64,000 nucleotides of DNA from Actinorugispora endophytica (GTDB lineage: Bacteria > Actinomycetota > Actinomycetes > Streptosporangiales > Streptosporangiaceae). Below, one piece after another: positions 32,885 to 41,564 of this stretch. The notes under the pieces were generated by a model. That model saw only the letters and a program-made list of their open reading frames with translations. It had not been told where the DNA came from and did not search any database. The translations under genes were made by a program, and so were the position numbers. Each line of letters opens with the position of its first letter. Position 1 is the stretch's first letter. Location: NCBI RefSeq assembly GCF_004363075.1, contig NZ_SNYN01000007.1:1-64000 (forward strand), read 5' to 3'.

Positions 32885-33505
32885 GTGGCCACCAGCAAGA
32901 GTAGAAAACTCATCGCAGGACTGGGCGCGGCCGCGGTCATCGGCGCGGCGGTGGCTATCACCGGTGGCACGTACGCCTACTTCACCGACAGCGCGCAGAC
33001 CCCCGAGCAGACCATCACCGCGGGCGACCTCACGGTCCTGGTCGGCCAGAACGGCAGCGGCCCCGCGGACAAGCCCGTCAGGGTGCAGAACGCCGCGCCC
33101 GGCGAGGTCTACGTCCAGGACCTGACCCACCCGTGGTTCGGCGAGGACTGGTACCGCATGAGGGTCACCAACGACGGCAGCATCGACGGCGAGATCAACT
33201 CCCTCGAGATCACCGAACTGGCGGGCAGCACCCCCAACCTGGCCGACCGCCTCCAGATCCGCGCGGTCGTCAAGCCCCTCGACTGGGAGCCCGGGTCGTG
33301 GGAGGCGAGCAGCTTCGAGTCCCTGGACACCGGCGCGCTGACCAGCCTGCCGGGCGACCGGACCCTCCTCTCCGGGGAGTCCACCTACATTTACTTCCAG
33401 ATCCAGTGGCCCAACGGCACCCCCGAAGAGGACAATCCGTACAAGAACGCCACCACCTCCTTCACGTTCCAGGTCAACCTGGACCAGAAGAACCAGGGGC
33501 GCTGA
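32885..33505 (+). CDS. TasA/CalY-like exported protein with SipW-type signal
   Basis: A 206-residue protein from GTG 32885, with AAGGAAG about nine bases upstream. The signal (KLIAGLGAAAVIGAAVAITGG) ends in TYAYFTDSAQTPEQTITAGD (residues 29-48), the signature of SipW-dependent TasA/camelysin-family proteins. The mature domain is beta-rich and has an ITAGDLTVLVGQNGSG strand and a DFTFQV-like end (TTSFTFQVNLDQ). No metalloprotease HExxH motif is seen. It may form surface fibres, inferred from the signal type and neighbours. Confidence 0.85.
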   Translation: MATSKSRKLIAGLGAAAVIGAAVAITGGTYAYFTDSAQTPEQTITAGDLTVLVGQNGSGPADKPVRVQNAAPGEVYVQDLTHPWFGEDWYRMRVTNDGSIDGEINSLEITELAGSTPNLADRLQIRAVVKPLDWEPGSWEASSFESLDTGALTSLPGDRTLLSGESTYIYFQIQWPNGTPEEDNPYKNATTSFTFQVNLDQKNQGR

Positions 33506-33589
33506 CACCGACCGGAGGCCCCGCACCGGATCCCCCGCCCGGTGCGGGACACCGCGCGCCAGCTGCGACCGTCGAGATGAGGCGCGAGA

Positions 33590-34177
33590 ATGAGGAAGAG
33601 GACCGCCCTGGTCTTGGGCGCCGCCGCGACCGCGGCGGCGCTGCTCCTGTCCGCAGGCGGCACCTACGCCTACTTCGCCGCGAGCGCGGTCTCCCTCCCC
33701 GGTGAGATCACGGCGGGCGACCTGACGGTCGAGGTGGACCACCGCGCCCCGGACAGCGGCAGCGGCCCCGTCGGTCTCAGCGAGGCCGCGCCGGGGAGGC
33801 GCTGGCCCGCGTCGGCCGAGGAGTCGTACGGCCTGGTCATCACCAACACCGGCTCGATCCCCGCCGGTATCGACTCGATCGACCTCGTGGTGGCCGATGG
33901 CAGAGCCGTCCCGGACCTCAGCGAGGCGCTGGAGATCCGGTACAGTCTCACCCCCGCCGGGCACGACCCGGACTGGTCTCGCGGCAGCGGCTGGACCGGG
34001 CTCGCCTCGGGCCCGGTGCTCGACCTGCTGCCCCGGCGGCCCACGGTGCTGCGTCCCGGCCGGTCGGGCGAGCTGCACTTCCAGCTCCGCTGGCCGGACG
34101 GCGCCCCCGAGTACGACAATCGCTTCCAGGGCGCGGGCACCGAGTTCGTGTTCAACGTCGGGCTCGGTCAGGCTTGA
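33590..34177 (+). CDS. TasA/CalY-like exported protein with SipW-type signal
   Basis: A 195-residue paralogue from ATG 33590. The signal ends with GGTYAYFAASAVSLPGEITAGD. The mature part carries ITAGDLTVEVDHRAPDSGSG and ends with EFVFNVGLGQA, as in the neighbour at 32885. It is 84 bases downstream on the same strand. The two probably form one fibre or surface layer together. Confidence 0.83.
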   Translation: MRKRTALVLGAAATAAALLLSAGGTYAYFAASAVSLPGEITAGDLTVEVDHRAPDSGSGPVGLSEAAPGRRWPASAEESYGLVITNTGSIPAGIDSIDLVVADGRAVPDLSEALEIRYSLTPAGHDPDWSRGSGWTGLASGPVLDLLPRRPTVLRPGRSGELHFQLRWPDGAPEYDNRFQGAGTEFVFNVGLGQA

Positions 34178-34203
34178 TGCGGTCTCTTGGTGGGGGGAAG
34201 CGG

Positions 34204-34794
34204 ATGAGGCTACGGAAGCCCGCGCTGGTGGCGGTCAGCGCGGTCGCCGTCATCGCCGCCATCTGCGGCGTCCTGCTGAGCACCCAGGCCGCTTTCACGG
34301 CGCGCACCACCGGTGCGACGCTGCCGATCACGGCGGGACGGCTCGCCGTGGAGCTCACGACCTCCTCGGGCACGCGGGAGCCGGTCTCCGTCGACCTCTC
34401 CGAGGTCGGCCCCGAGATGATGTGGCCCGAGGCCGACTCCCTGCCGATCTCCCTGGACAACACCGGCGACCTCGACTGCGTGCTCACCCGGTTGGAGACC
34501 GTGGAGGTCCGGGACGGCGGCCCGGAGGGCGCTCCGCAGCTGAGCCGGGTCCTGGAGGTCGCCGTCAGCGGCGACCCCGCCCAGGACTGGCACGACCCGG
34601 CGCTGGAATGGCACCGCGTCGCCACCGAGGCCGAGCCGGAGGGCCGCTCCATCGCCTCGGAACTGGGCGACCTCCCTGTCGGGGCCACCCGGACGCTCTA
34701 CCTCAAGGTGCGTTTCGGCGCGGACGAGGCCGCCGCGTACTCCGCGTCCACGGCCGCCTTCCGACTGGTCGTCACGGTGCGGCAGCTCCTCTGA
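34204..34794 (+). CDS. TasA-like exported protein with divergent SipW-type signal
   Basis: A 196-residue protein from ATG 34204, chosen because of GGGGGGAAG a few bases upstream; longer readings from 34174 exist. The hydrophobic signal (LVAVSAVAVIAAICGVLL) leads to STQAAFTARTTGATLPITAGRLAVEL. The AYF tyrosine motif is replaced by AAF. The mature part shares the LPITAG strand and the AFRLVVTV end with its neighbours. Third in the plus-strand fibre operon. Confidence 0.75.
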   Translation: MRLRKPALVAVSAVAVIAAICGVLLSTQAAFTARTTGATLPITAGRLAVELTTSSGTREPVSVDLSEVGPEMMWPEADSLPISLDNTGDLDCVLTRLETVEVRDGGPEGAPQLSRVLEVAVSGDPAQDWHDPALEWHRVATEAEPEGRSIASELGDLPVGATRTLYLKVRFGADEAAAYSASTAAFRLVVTVRQLL

Positions 34795-35123
34795 CCGCCT
34801 CCGCCGTGCCCCTGCCCGTGCGGTGCGGGGAGACGTCGGCCGGGCCCGCCGGACGACCACGGCGGCGACCGGGCTCCGGACGCGCGGCGGCGCGCACCGA
34901 ATATTAAGCAACCGTTGATCCGTTCGTTACGCGGGCTTTTCCATCTCCCACAAGGGAGTATTCATCGTCTTCGCGTAAGGTCGCGCATCTCTCACGCGCT
35001 TTTCATGTGGAGTCTCGTAAGATCGACCTGCCCGTCCGCTGCCGTTTCCCTCGGCGCCTCCCTGACCGGGCCCCACCGCTTGGCGTTTTTCCCAGCCCCC
35101 GCCCATAGAAGGCCCCCCAGCCC
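34795..35123. other. Intergenic region before the LCP gene
   Basis: A 329-base region with an AT-richer patch near 34900-35010 that probably holds the LCP promoter. No operator, hairpin or RNA motif is convincing. Confidence 0.4.
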
Positions 35124-36356
35124 ATGTCCGATGACGCCTCCGAATCCGCCGCGCCCTCCCCAGACGCCGCCCCGCCCCGCCGCCGCAGGTGGCCGCGAGT
35201 ACTCGCGTGGACCGCCGCGTCGCTGGTGGTGGCGCTGCTGGCGTGCCTGGGAACGGCGTACGCCTACTACCAGTCGCTCCGCTCGAACATGGTCCAGCAC
35301 GATCTGGGCACGGCCCTCGTCGAGGAGGAGCGGCCGCCCAAGATCGGCGACGACATCAACATCCTCTTCATCGGGTCGGACGGGCGCGAGGGCGGCAACG
35401 CCGAGTACGGGGGCCGGGACTTCGTCGGCGAGCGCTCCGACTCGCTGATGCTGGCGCACATCTCCCCGGACAACGGCGTCACCGTCGTCAACTTCCCCCG
35501 CGACTCGCTCGTCCAGCTGCCCGAGTGCCCGGCGTACGAGGGCACCGAGGGCACCTCGGGCTACTACGGCATGATCAACGCCGCCCTGTTCCACGGCGGG
35601 CCGCCGTGCGCGGTCAAGACGATCGAGACGCTGTCCGACATCCGCATCGACCACTTCGTGCACCTGAACTTCGTCGGGTTCCGCGACATGGTCGACGCGG
35701 TCGGCGGGGTGGAGATGTGCATCCCCGAGCCCATGAAGGACCAGCGCTCCAAGCTCGACCTGGAGGCCGGCAACCAGGTCCTGAGCGGCGAGGACTCGCT
35801 GGCCTTCGTGCGCGCCCGCTACGAGATCGGCGACGGCGGAGACCTCGGCCGGATCGACCGCCAGCAGATGTTCCTCGGCGCGATGGCCTCGCAGGTGACC
35901 AGCGGCGACGTCCTGACCAGCCCGACCAGGATGACCTCGCTGCTCACCGCCGTCACCGAGCACACCGCGACGGACGCGGACCTGACCCTGGACACCATGA
36001 TCTCGATCGGCGCGACGCTGTCCGACGTCGAGCCGAGCGACATCGCCTTCTACACGGTGCCGTGGTGGCAGGCCCCCTACGACCCGAACCGGGTGGTCTG
36101 GGACGAGGAGAAGGCCGACCAGCTGTTCCGGGCCATCAACAGCGACCAGGCCGTGGGCGACGCGCTGCTGGAGACCGGCGAGCCCGCGGCCCCCGAGTCG
36201 TCCCCGTCGGCCGAGCCCTCCCCGTCCTACCCGGCGGAGCCCTCCACCGAGCCCGTCCAGGAGCAGCCGAGCCAGCCGCCCGCGAACGCGATCGAGGGCC
36301 GCGACGCGACCTCGAACCCCTGCGTCAACGGCCTCGGCCTGGGCACCGAGGAGTAG
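35124..36356 (+). CDS. LytR-CpsA-Psr (LCP) family ligase
   Basis: A 410-residue membrane-anchored protein. A cytoplasmic Arg tail (PRRRRWP) precedes one helix (VLAWTAASLVVALLACLGTAYAYY), then the LCP domain (about 75-300) with INILFIGSDGREGG, ERSDSLMLAHI, NFPRDSLVQLP and the later DxR-type EDSLAFVRARYEIGDGGDLGRIDRQ. LCP enzymes move undecaprenyl-linked glycopolymers to peptidoglycan. The Pro/Ser/Glu-rich tail (320-390) is a wall-spanning linker, and the last 20 residues have one Cys. It lies after the fibre genes; a joint role in surface assembly is inferred. Confidence 0.9.
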   Translation: MSDDASESAAPSPDAAPPRRRRWPRVLAWTAASLVVALLACLGTAYAYYQSLRSNMVQHDLGTALVEEERPPKIGDDINILFIGSDGREGGNAEYGGRDFVGERSDSLMLAHISPDNGVTVVNFPRDSLVQLPECPAYEGTEGTSGYYGMINAALFHGGPPCAVKTIETLSDIRIDHFVHLNFVGFRDMVDAVGGVEMCIPEPMKDQRSKLDLEAGNQVLSGEDSLAFVRARYEIGDGGDLGRIDRQQMFLGAMASQVTSGDVLTSPTRMTSLLTAVTEHTATDADLTLDTMISIGATLSDVEPSDIAFYTVPWWQAPYDPNRVVWDEEKADQLFRAINSDQAVGDALLETGEPAAPESSPSAEPSPSYPAEPSTEPVQEQPSQPPANAIEGRDATSNPCVNGLGLGTEE

Positions 36357-36361
36357 GCCCC

Positions 36362-38089
36362 TCAGCCGCCGGGGGCGTCCGCGCCCCCGGCGACCGGCAC
36401 GGTCCACTCCAGGACCGTGCCGCCGCCCGGGCGGGGGGCCGTGGTGAAGCGGCCGCCCAGGGCCTCGGCCCGGTCGGCCATGTTGCGCAGGCCGCTGCGG
36501 CGCCCCTCCCCGGTGATCCCGACGCCGTCGTCGGCGACCTCCAGGCGCAGCGTCCCCCCGGACGCGTCCACGCTGACGTGCACCTCACCGGCGTGGGCGT
36601 GCCTGGCCACGTTGGACAGCGCCTCCCGCAGCACGGCGAGCAGCTGCTCGCCGGCCTCCCCGGGCACCGACGCGTCGATCGGCCCGTCCAGTGCCACCCC
36701 CGGCCGGCAGGGCAGGACCCGCGCGGCGCTCTCCACCTCGCCGAGGATCCGGCCGCGCAGGGACGTCTCCCTCGGGACCGGCGAGGTCTGGAGCGCGAAC
36801 ACCGTGGAGCGGATCTCCCGGATCGTCCCGTCCAGGTCGTCGATGGTGTGCTGCACGCGCTCGCCCGCCTCGGGGTCGGCGATCAGCCGGATCGTGCTCA
36901 TCAGCGTCATGGCGGAGGCGAACAGCCGCTGGATGACGATGTCGTGCAGGTCCTTGGCGATGCGGTCGCGGTCCTCCAGGACGACGAGGCGCTCGGCGTC
37001 GCGGCGCGCCTCCGCGAGGTCCAGCGCGACCGCGGCCTGCCCGGAGAAGGCCGTGAGCACGCCGCGCGCCGCCGAGTCGAACGGAGTGCGCGGCTCTTCC
37101 CTGCCCAGCAGCAGCACGCCGCGGGTGTGGCCCGGCGCGCCGAGCGGGACCAGCAGGCCCGGGCGGAAGTCCTGCCCGGCGAACAGCGGCGGGGTCGCCT
37201 CCCGCAGGTCGGGGATGGTGACGGCCGTGCCGCTCCGGTACACGCCGCCGCACTCGGTGCCCTCGACCGGTATGTGCGCGCCCAGGACCTCACCGCCGCC
37301 GTCGCCCTCGATGATCTCGGCGACGAGGTGCGAGCCGTCCGCGTCGGGAAGCAGCACCACGGCGACGTCCGCCCCCGCCATCCTCCGGGCCTGCTCCGCC
37401 AGGTGGCCCAGGACGTCCTCGGCGGCCGCCCCGGACAGCAGCCGGGTGGTGATCTCGGTGGACGCCGACAGCCAGCGCTCCCGCCGGCGGCTGTCCTCGT
37501 ACAGGCGGGCGTTGGCGATGGCGACCCCGGCCGCCGTGGCCAGCGCCGTCACGACCGCCTCGTCGTCCTCGTCGAACTCCCCGCCGCCGTGCTTCTCGGT
37601 GAGATACAGGTTGCCGAACACCTCGCCGCGGACCTGGACGGGCACGCCGAGGAAGGTCCTCATCGGCGGGTGCCCCTCGGGGAAGCCGCCGAAGTCGGGG
37701 TGGTCCTCGATACTGCTCAGGCGCAGGGGGCGGAGGCCCCGCGTGGTGTGGGCCAGGAGGCCCCGGCCCTCGGGGCTCCGGGTCACGCCCCGGACCTGCT
37801 CGTCGGTCATGCCGATGGGGATGAACTCGGCGATCCCGCCCTCGCCGTCCAGCACGCCGAGCCCGGCGTAGCGGGCGTCGACCAGCCGCGCGGCGGCTTC
37901 GGTGAGCCGGCGCAGGACCGTGGCGAGGTCCAGGTCGCCGCCGATGGAGACGACCGCCTCCAGCAGCGAGTGGATCCGGTCCCGGGTGGAGAGCGCGTCC
38001 TCCAGGCGGGCCTGGACCTCGACGAGGAGTTCGTCCAGCCTCGTCTTCGGGAGCAGCGGGCGCTCGGAGCTCTCCGGGGCCTCGGGCAC
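36362..38089 (-). CDS. DevS-like two-GAF sensor histidine kinase
   Basis: A 575-residue soluble kinase from GTG 38089 with GGAGG nine bases upstream. Two GAF domains cover about residues 45-200 and 220-370 (LDVARYAGLGVLD-type starts; PVQVRGEVFGNLYLTEKHGG). Dimerisation helix: RIAKDLHDIVIQRLFASAMTL (HisKA_3 His). HATPase: LSNVARHAHAGEVHV, VADDGVGI and SGLRNMADRAEALGG. It resembles DevS/DosS oxygen and redox sensors. No partner regulator is adjacent; the NarL-type gene at 43392 is the nearest candidate. Confidence 0.85.
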   Translation of the reverse strand: MPEAPESSERPLLPKTRLDELLVEVQARLEDALSTRDRIHSLLEAVVSIGGDLDLATVLRRLTEAAARLVDARYAGLGVLDGEGGIAEFIPIGMTDEQVRGVTRSPEGRGLLAHTTRGLRPLRLSSIEDHPDFGGFPEGHPPMRTFLGVPVQVRGEVFGNLYLTEKHGGGEFDEDDEAVVTALATAAGVAIANARLYEDSRRRERWLSASTEITTRLLSGAAAEDVLGHLAEQARRMAGADVAVVLLPDADGSHLVAEIIEGDGGGEVLGAHIPVEGTECGGVYRSGTAVTIPDLREATPPLFAGQDFRPGLLVPLGAPGHTRGVLLLGREEPRTPFDSAARGVLTAFSGQAAVALDLAEARRDAERLVVLEDRDRIAKDLHDIVIQRLFASAMTLMSTIRLIADPEAGERVQHTIDDLDGTIREIRSTVFALQTSPVPRETSLRGRILGEVESAARVLPCRPGVALDGPIDASVPGEAGEQLLAVLREALSNVARHAHAGEVHVSVDASGGTLRLEVADDGVGITGEGRRSGLRNMADRAEALGGRFTTAPRPGGGTVLEWTVPVAGGADAPGG

Positions 38090-38235
38090 GGGTCCACACC
38101 TCCAACGCGGTCCAAGCCGTCCCCCGGGCCCCGCTCCGGAGAGGGGCCCCCGGTCGTCCAGGACCGAGGAACCCCTGCGGGCGAACGTCCTCCGGCCGGG
38201 CCGACCGCGCCCGCCCCGTCCGCCGGAAAGCAGGA

Positions 38236-38268
38236 GGGCGGCCCCGAGCGCTTCGCTCGGGGCCGCCC
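38236..38268. terminator. Strong hairpin upstream of the sensor kinase gene
   Basis: A perfect 14-base-pair stem, GGGCGGCCCCGAGC / GCTCGGGGCCGCCC, with loop GCTTC. It lies about 150 bases before the sensor kinase start and is therefore either a promoter insulator or a leader structure. Confidence 0.55.
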
Positions 38269-38508
38269 GATGTCCGGCGCCCCGGCCGGGTCCGCGCTCC
38301 CGACCGGGGCCGCTGGGGGGTGCGTATCGACCGTCGCTGTCTGCCGCCACGGCCGAGAGGGGGGCTCGTCCGCACCCCGGCCCCGCAGGGCCTCCTCTTC
38401 ACCGCGGCCGGGGACCGCACGTCCCGGCCGCTTTCTCTAGTGAACCCCACAGCCCGGGGGCGCGGCAGCGGCACAAGGGCCGGACATTCGGGGGCCTTTG
38501 GTCCCTGT

Positions 38509-38745
38509 GGAGCCTCCGGCGCGGGGGTGGTCCGCGCACGGGTGCTTCGGGTGGGCCGTTCGGCCTCGCGCCACGCGGACCGCGAGGCGACGGCGGGCGG
38601 CGACGGCGGGCGCCGGTCGATGCCGCGCCCACGATGTCCGTCGCGTGAGGGTCTCGTTGCCGGTCGCGGGCTTTCCGCCCGTCTCGGGGCCGGGAGGGGC
38701 GGAAAGCCCGTGATCATTCCGAGCGAGGGCGGAACGGGCCCTCGA
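38509..38745 (+). repeat. Long copy of the dispersed hairpin element, opposite orientation
   Basis: It begins at AGCCTCCGGCGCGGGGGTGG and contains the hairpin 38667-38710 (CGGGCTTTCCGCCC / GGGCGGAAAGCCCG). It matches the reverse complement of 16908-17203 over more than 200 bases. The rest of the intergenic stretch 38269-38929 is non-coding; an upstream promoter for the gene at 38930 is expected near 38850-38910. Confidence 0.75.
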
Positions 38746-38929
38746 ACCCCGCGGCGCGGCCACCACCGGGTCCCGCATCGGAGGCTTCCCGCTCTCCGTT
38801 CGCCCCCGGTCGATTTCCGGGAACCCGCCCACGTGCCGGGGAGATCATGCTACGGTCACTGTTCGTAACGGAGCGAACTGTCAGCTACCGTTTCGTCACT
38901 CAAAGCATTCGTCCAGTGGGGAGTCGTCC

Positions 38930-39721
38930 GTGGAGTGGAGCAGTCGGGGGGAGCGCGCACCGCGCCTCACCGGCGACGCCCGCGCCCGGGCGGCCTCCGC
39001 CGTGCGCCGCCTCGTCGTCGCGGGCGGTTTCGCGCTGGCCGCCTGGGCTCTCGGATCGGCCGCTCCGGCCTGCGCCGACGCGCTCGACAGCATCACCGAG
39101 ACGACCCAGGCGGTGACCGGGGCGCCCACCGGGCACCGCACCGCCGGCCCCGGCCTTCCGGCCGTGGCCGAGGCCGCGGAAAGCGTTGTGGACGGGACCC
39201 GGACGGTCACCGCCGACGCGGTGCCCGTCCCGACGGTGGCCGAGCGGATCCCCGAGCCCGACCTCCGCGTCCTGCCGGACGCGCGCGTCCTCCCCTCCGA
39301 GCCCGCCCCTGGCGAGCACGGAAGGGTCGCGGTCCCGGACGGCGACGAGAGCGTCCCGGCGGCGGTCACCGTTCCCGACCCCGAACCGGCGGCCGCGCCC
39401 GCCGGACGGCACGACGTCCCCGGCGGGAAGCGGACCGGCTCCGCGCACCACGTCCCCGACACCGGGGCCACCGCCGAGGACCCCGCGGACACCGGCACCG
39501 GCGCCGGGTCTCTGCCCGGCGTTCCGGACCGGGCTCCCGCGAAGTCCGTCCCGCCCAACTCCGCCCCGGGCCAGGCCCCCGCCTTCACCGGCGTGTTCGT
39601 CGGGTACCTGACGCACCTGCCCGCCGCGCCCGGTCCCGCCGCGCCCGCGTCGCTCACCGGGCACGCCCCGGCCCTCGTCCCGCAGCAGCACGCGGACGAG
39701 CACTTCTCCTTCCCCGACTAG
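38930..39721 (+). CDS. Secreted low-complexity protein, hypothetical
   Basis: A 263-residue protein from GTG 38930 with GGGGAG upstream. The signal peptide is LVVAGGFALAAWALGSAAPACA. The mature part is rich in Pro, Ala, Thr, Asp and Gly, with no recognisable domain. The three-gene cluster with 40026 and 40994 all encodes exported proteins with little Cys, suggesting cell-surface or spore-coat roles. Inferred only. Confidence 0.6.
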   Translation: MEWSSRGERAPRLTGDARARAASAVRRLVVAGGFALAAWALGSAAPACADALDSITETTQAVTGAPTGHRTAGPGLPAVAEAAESVVDGTRTVTADAVPVPTVAERIPEPDLRVLPDARVLPSEPAPGEHGRVAVPDGDESVPAAVTVPDPEPAAAPAGRHDVPGGKRTGSAHHVPDTGATAEDPADTGTGAGSLPGVPDRAPAKSVPPNSAPGQAPAFTGVFVGYLTHLPAAPGPAAPASLTGHAPALVPQQHADEHFSFPD

Positions 39722-40025
39722 GGCCGACCGCCGCCGACGACTCTCCGGCGGCAGAACGGGGAGCCCGCACCGCCGCCCGACGGCGCGCGCCCCTCCCCCG
39801 CCCCACGGCGCCCTCCCAGCCCCGCCTCTGGGGGCTGTCCTGAGCCCCGTGCGCACATCCCGCACGAGGTTCAGGTCAGCCGGTGGTCCGCCAGACCTCT
39901 TCGCTGACACCCCGGCACCCGCCCGCGCGTCATTCCGGGCGGCCCTGCCGCCGACGACCGGACACCCTCCTGCGGAACGGCGCCACCGCGCCCCGCAGCA
40001 TCCGTCACGACAACACGGAGGACCC
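39722..40025. other. Intergenic region with no supported features
   Basis: A 304-base gap between exported-protein genes. Only the CGGAGGACCC ribosome-binding site just before the 40026 start is clear. Confidence 0.5.
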
Positions 40026-40883
40026 ATGTTCACGTTCGCCCGCACGACCGCCAAGGCCGTCATCCTCGCCGCCGGAACCGCCGGGTTCATCGCCCTGGGC
40101 GCCGGCATCGCCTCCGCGGCGGTCCTGGACGGGGCCGCCGAAACGCGGCCGCAGCTCTCCCCGGAGGAGCTGACCAGCGTCCCCGGGGACCTCGTCGGCC
40201 CGTACTCGCCCACCCTGGCGTCGCTCTCCGACCAGGTCGGCGGCGAGGTGAGCGACACGGCCGGGGTCCGGGACGCGCTGCGGCTGGTCCCGGCGGACTC
40301 CGCGCGGCTCCTTCCCGTCCAGGAGCGCCACGCGCAGCGCTCCGCCCAGCCGGACCGCGACATCCCCACCGTCGACGGCCTGCTCGACGAACTCGCCGGC
40401 ATCGACGCCACGTTCACCCCCGTCACCGACACCAACCGCCACGCGCAGCACTCCGTCCTGCCCGACCGCGACATCCCCACCGTCGACGGCCTGCTCGACG
40501 AACTCGCCGGCATCGATGCCACGTTCACCCCCGTCACCGACACCAACCGCCACGCGCAGAGCGACCGGGGCTTCGTCGAGCGCCAGGTCGTCGGCTCGCC
40601 CGTCACCGAGCTGCCCGGCGACGTCCCCGGCCTGGTCCAGGCCGCCGCGGACGACCTGCCCGTCAGGGTTCCCACCCAGCTGGAGAACGTCGGGACCGGC
40701 GTGCTGAACGCCCAGCCGCCCGTGGGACGCCAGAGCCAGGTCTCCCCGCTCCCCCTCCGGGTGTCCACCCCGCCCACGCGCCCCGGATCGGCCGACCTCA
40801 CGGTCTGGCCCGGCACCATCACCGAGACCGAGACCGCCCGCACCGCCGAGCAGACGGTCGACGGCCTGGTCCCGAGCCTCTAG
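40026..40883 (+). CDS. Secreted protein with 37-residue internal repeats
   Basis: A 285-residue exported protein from ATG 40026. The signal peptide is MFTFARTTAKAVILAAGTAG followed by FIALGAGIASA. Residues 101-174 are two 37-residue repeats containing DRDIPTVDGLLDELAGIDAT; a third starts at 175 and breaks off after four residues. No Cys and no known domain. A strong terminator follows at 40888. Confidence 0.65.
   Translation: MFTFARTTAKAVILAAGTAGFIALGAGIASAAVLDGAAETRPQLSPEELTSVPGDLVGPYSPTLASLSDQVGGEVSDTAGVRDALRLVPADSARLLPVQERHAQRSAQPDRDIPTVDGLLDELAGIDATFTPVTDTNRHAQHSVLPDRDIPTVDGLLDELAGIDATFTPVTDTNRHAQSDRGFVERQVVGSPVTELPGDVPGLVQAAADDLPVRVPTQLENVGTGVLNAQPPVGRQSQVSPLPLRVSTPPTRPGSADLTVWPGTITETETARTAEQTVDGLVPSL
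40326..40547 (+). repeat. Two 111-base in-frame direct repeats
   Basis: Units 40326-40436 and 40437-40547 (each begins CGCCACGCGCAG) are nearly identical, with a 12-base remnant of a third at 40548. Each encodes 37 residues. Confidence 0.9.
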
Positions 40884-40887
40884 CCCC

Positions 40888-40927
40888 TGACCGGGGGCAC
40901 CGTCCCGGAAGGCGGCGCCCCCGGTCA
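40888..40927 (+). terminator. Terminator after the repeat protein gene
   Basis: TGACCGGGGGC / GCCCCCGGTCA, perfect 11-base-pair stem, 18-base loop, just after the stop codon at 40883. Confidence 0.75.
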
Positions 40928-40993
40928 ACGGCCCGGGCCGCGCTCCCCGGAGCGCCGCCCGCCTCGTCCACACACCGAAAAGGAACCCCTGAC

Positions 40994-41518
40994 ATGTTCA
41001 CGTTCGCCCGCACGACCGCCAAGGCCGTCCTCCTCGCCGCCGGAACCGCCGGGTTCATCGCCCTGGGCGGCGGCGTCGCCTCCGCCGCCCTCCCGGCCGA
41101 CGACGTCACCAGCCCGCTCGACGGGGTCCGGACCGTCCTGCCGACCGATCAGGTCTCCCCCCGCTCCCTGACCGGCCTGCCCGAAGCGGTCGGGGTCCCC
41201 CAGAGCGCTCCGGCCGACACGGGGATCATGCCCACCGTCGACGACGCGGACGACCTCGACCACCGCCTGTCCGAGCTGTCGGACCTGCTGGCCCCGGCCA
41301 CGACCGCGGAACTCGCCCACCAGGCCCGGGTCCAGCAGAGCAAGGTCGAGGCGGTCCTCGGCGACGCGACCGAGCTGACCTCCACCAGCGACCTCGTCGG
41401 CGCCACCACCGGCTCCCTGGGCGCCCCCGTGCCGCAGTCCGGGTCCGACGCCGTGCTGCCCCCGATCGGCGGCGCGACCGACCTGCTCGGCTCCCCGCTG
41501 GGCGGCCTGTCGCTCTGA
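40994..41518 (+). CDS. Secreted protein sharing the signal peptide of its neighbour
   Basis: A 174-residue exported protein from ATG 40994. The first 31 residues (MFTFARTTAKAVLLAAGTAG...) are nearly identical to those of the gene at 40026, also at DNA level, but the mature sequences differ. It has DDLDHRLSELSDLL and no Cys. The two genes probably arose from one ancestor, with strong conservation of only the signal. Confidence 0.62.
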   Translation: MFTFARTTAKAVLLAAGTAGFIALGGGVASAALPADDVTSPLDGVRTVLPTDQVSPRSLTGLPEAVGVPQSAPADTGIMPTVDDADDLDHRLSELSDLLAPATTAELAHQARVQQSKVEAVLGDATELTSTSDLVGATTGSLGAPVPQSGSDAVLPPIGGATDLLGSPLGGLSL

Positions 41519-41527
41519 GCGTCCCTC

Positions 41528-41564
41528 TGACCGGGGCGGGCGGCCTGGCCGCCCGCCCCGGTCA
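41528..41564. terminator. Bidirectional terminator at the tenA stop codon
   Basis: A perfect 18-base-pair stem, TGACCGGGGCGGGCGGCC / GGCCGCCCGCCCCGGTCA, with a single-base loop. The right end overlaps the stop codon of the minus-strand tenA gene, and it also follows the plus-strand gene ending at 41518. Confidence 0.85.

Noticed and set aside
35189-38440. A 1083-codon open frame on the plus strand
   Set aside because: It crosses the LCP gene and the antisense of the GAF kinase gene in the wrong frame and has a strongly biased composition. It is a high-GC shadow.
38850-38929. SigmaBldN-like promoter (CGTAAC) before the exported-protein gene
   Set aside because: The spacing to the nearest possible -10 element (19 bases) is wrong and no other support exists.
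40326-40547. Internal repeats as a CRISPR-like array
   Set aside because: They are in-frame coding repeats with no spacers.
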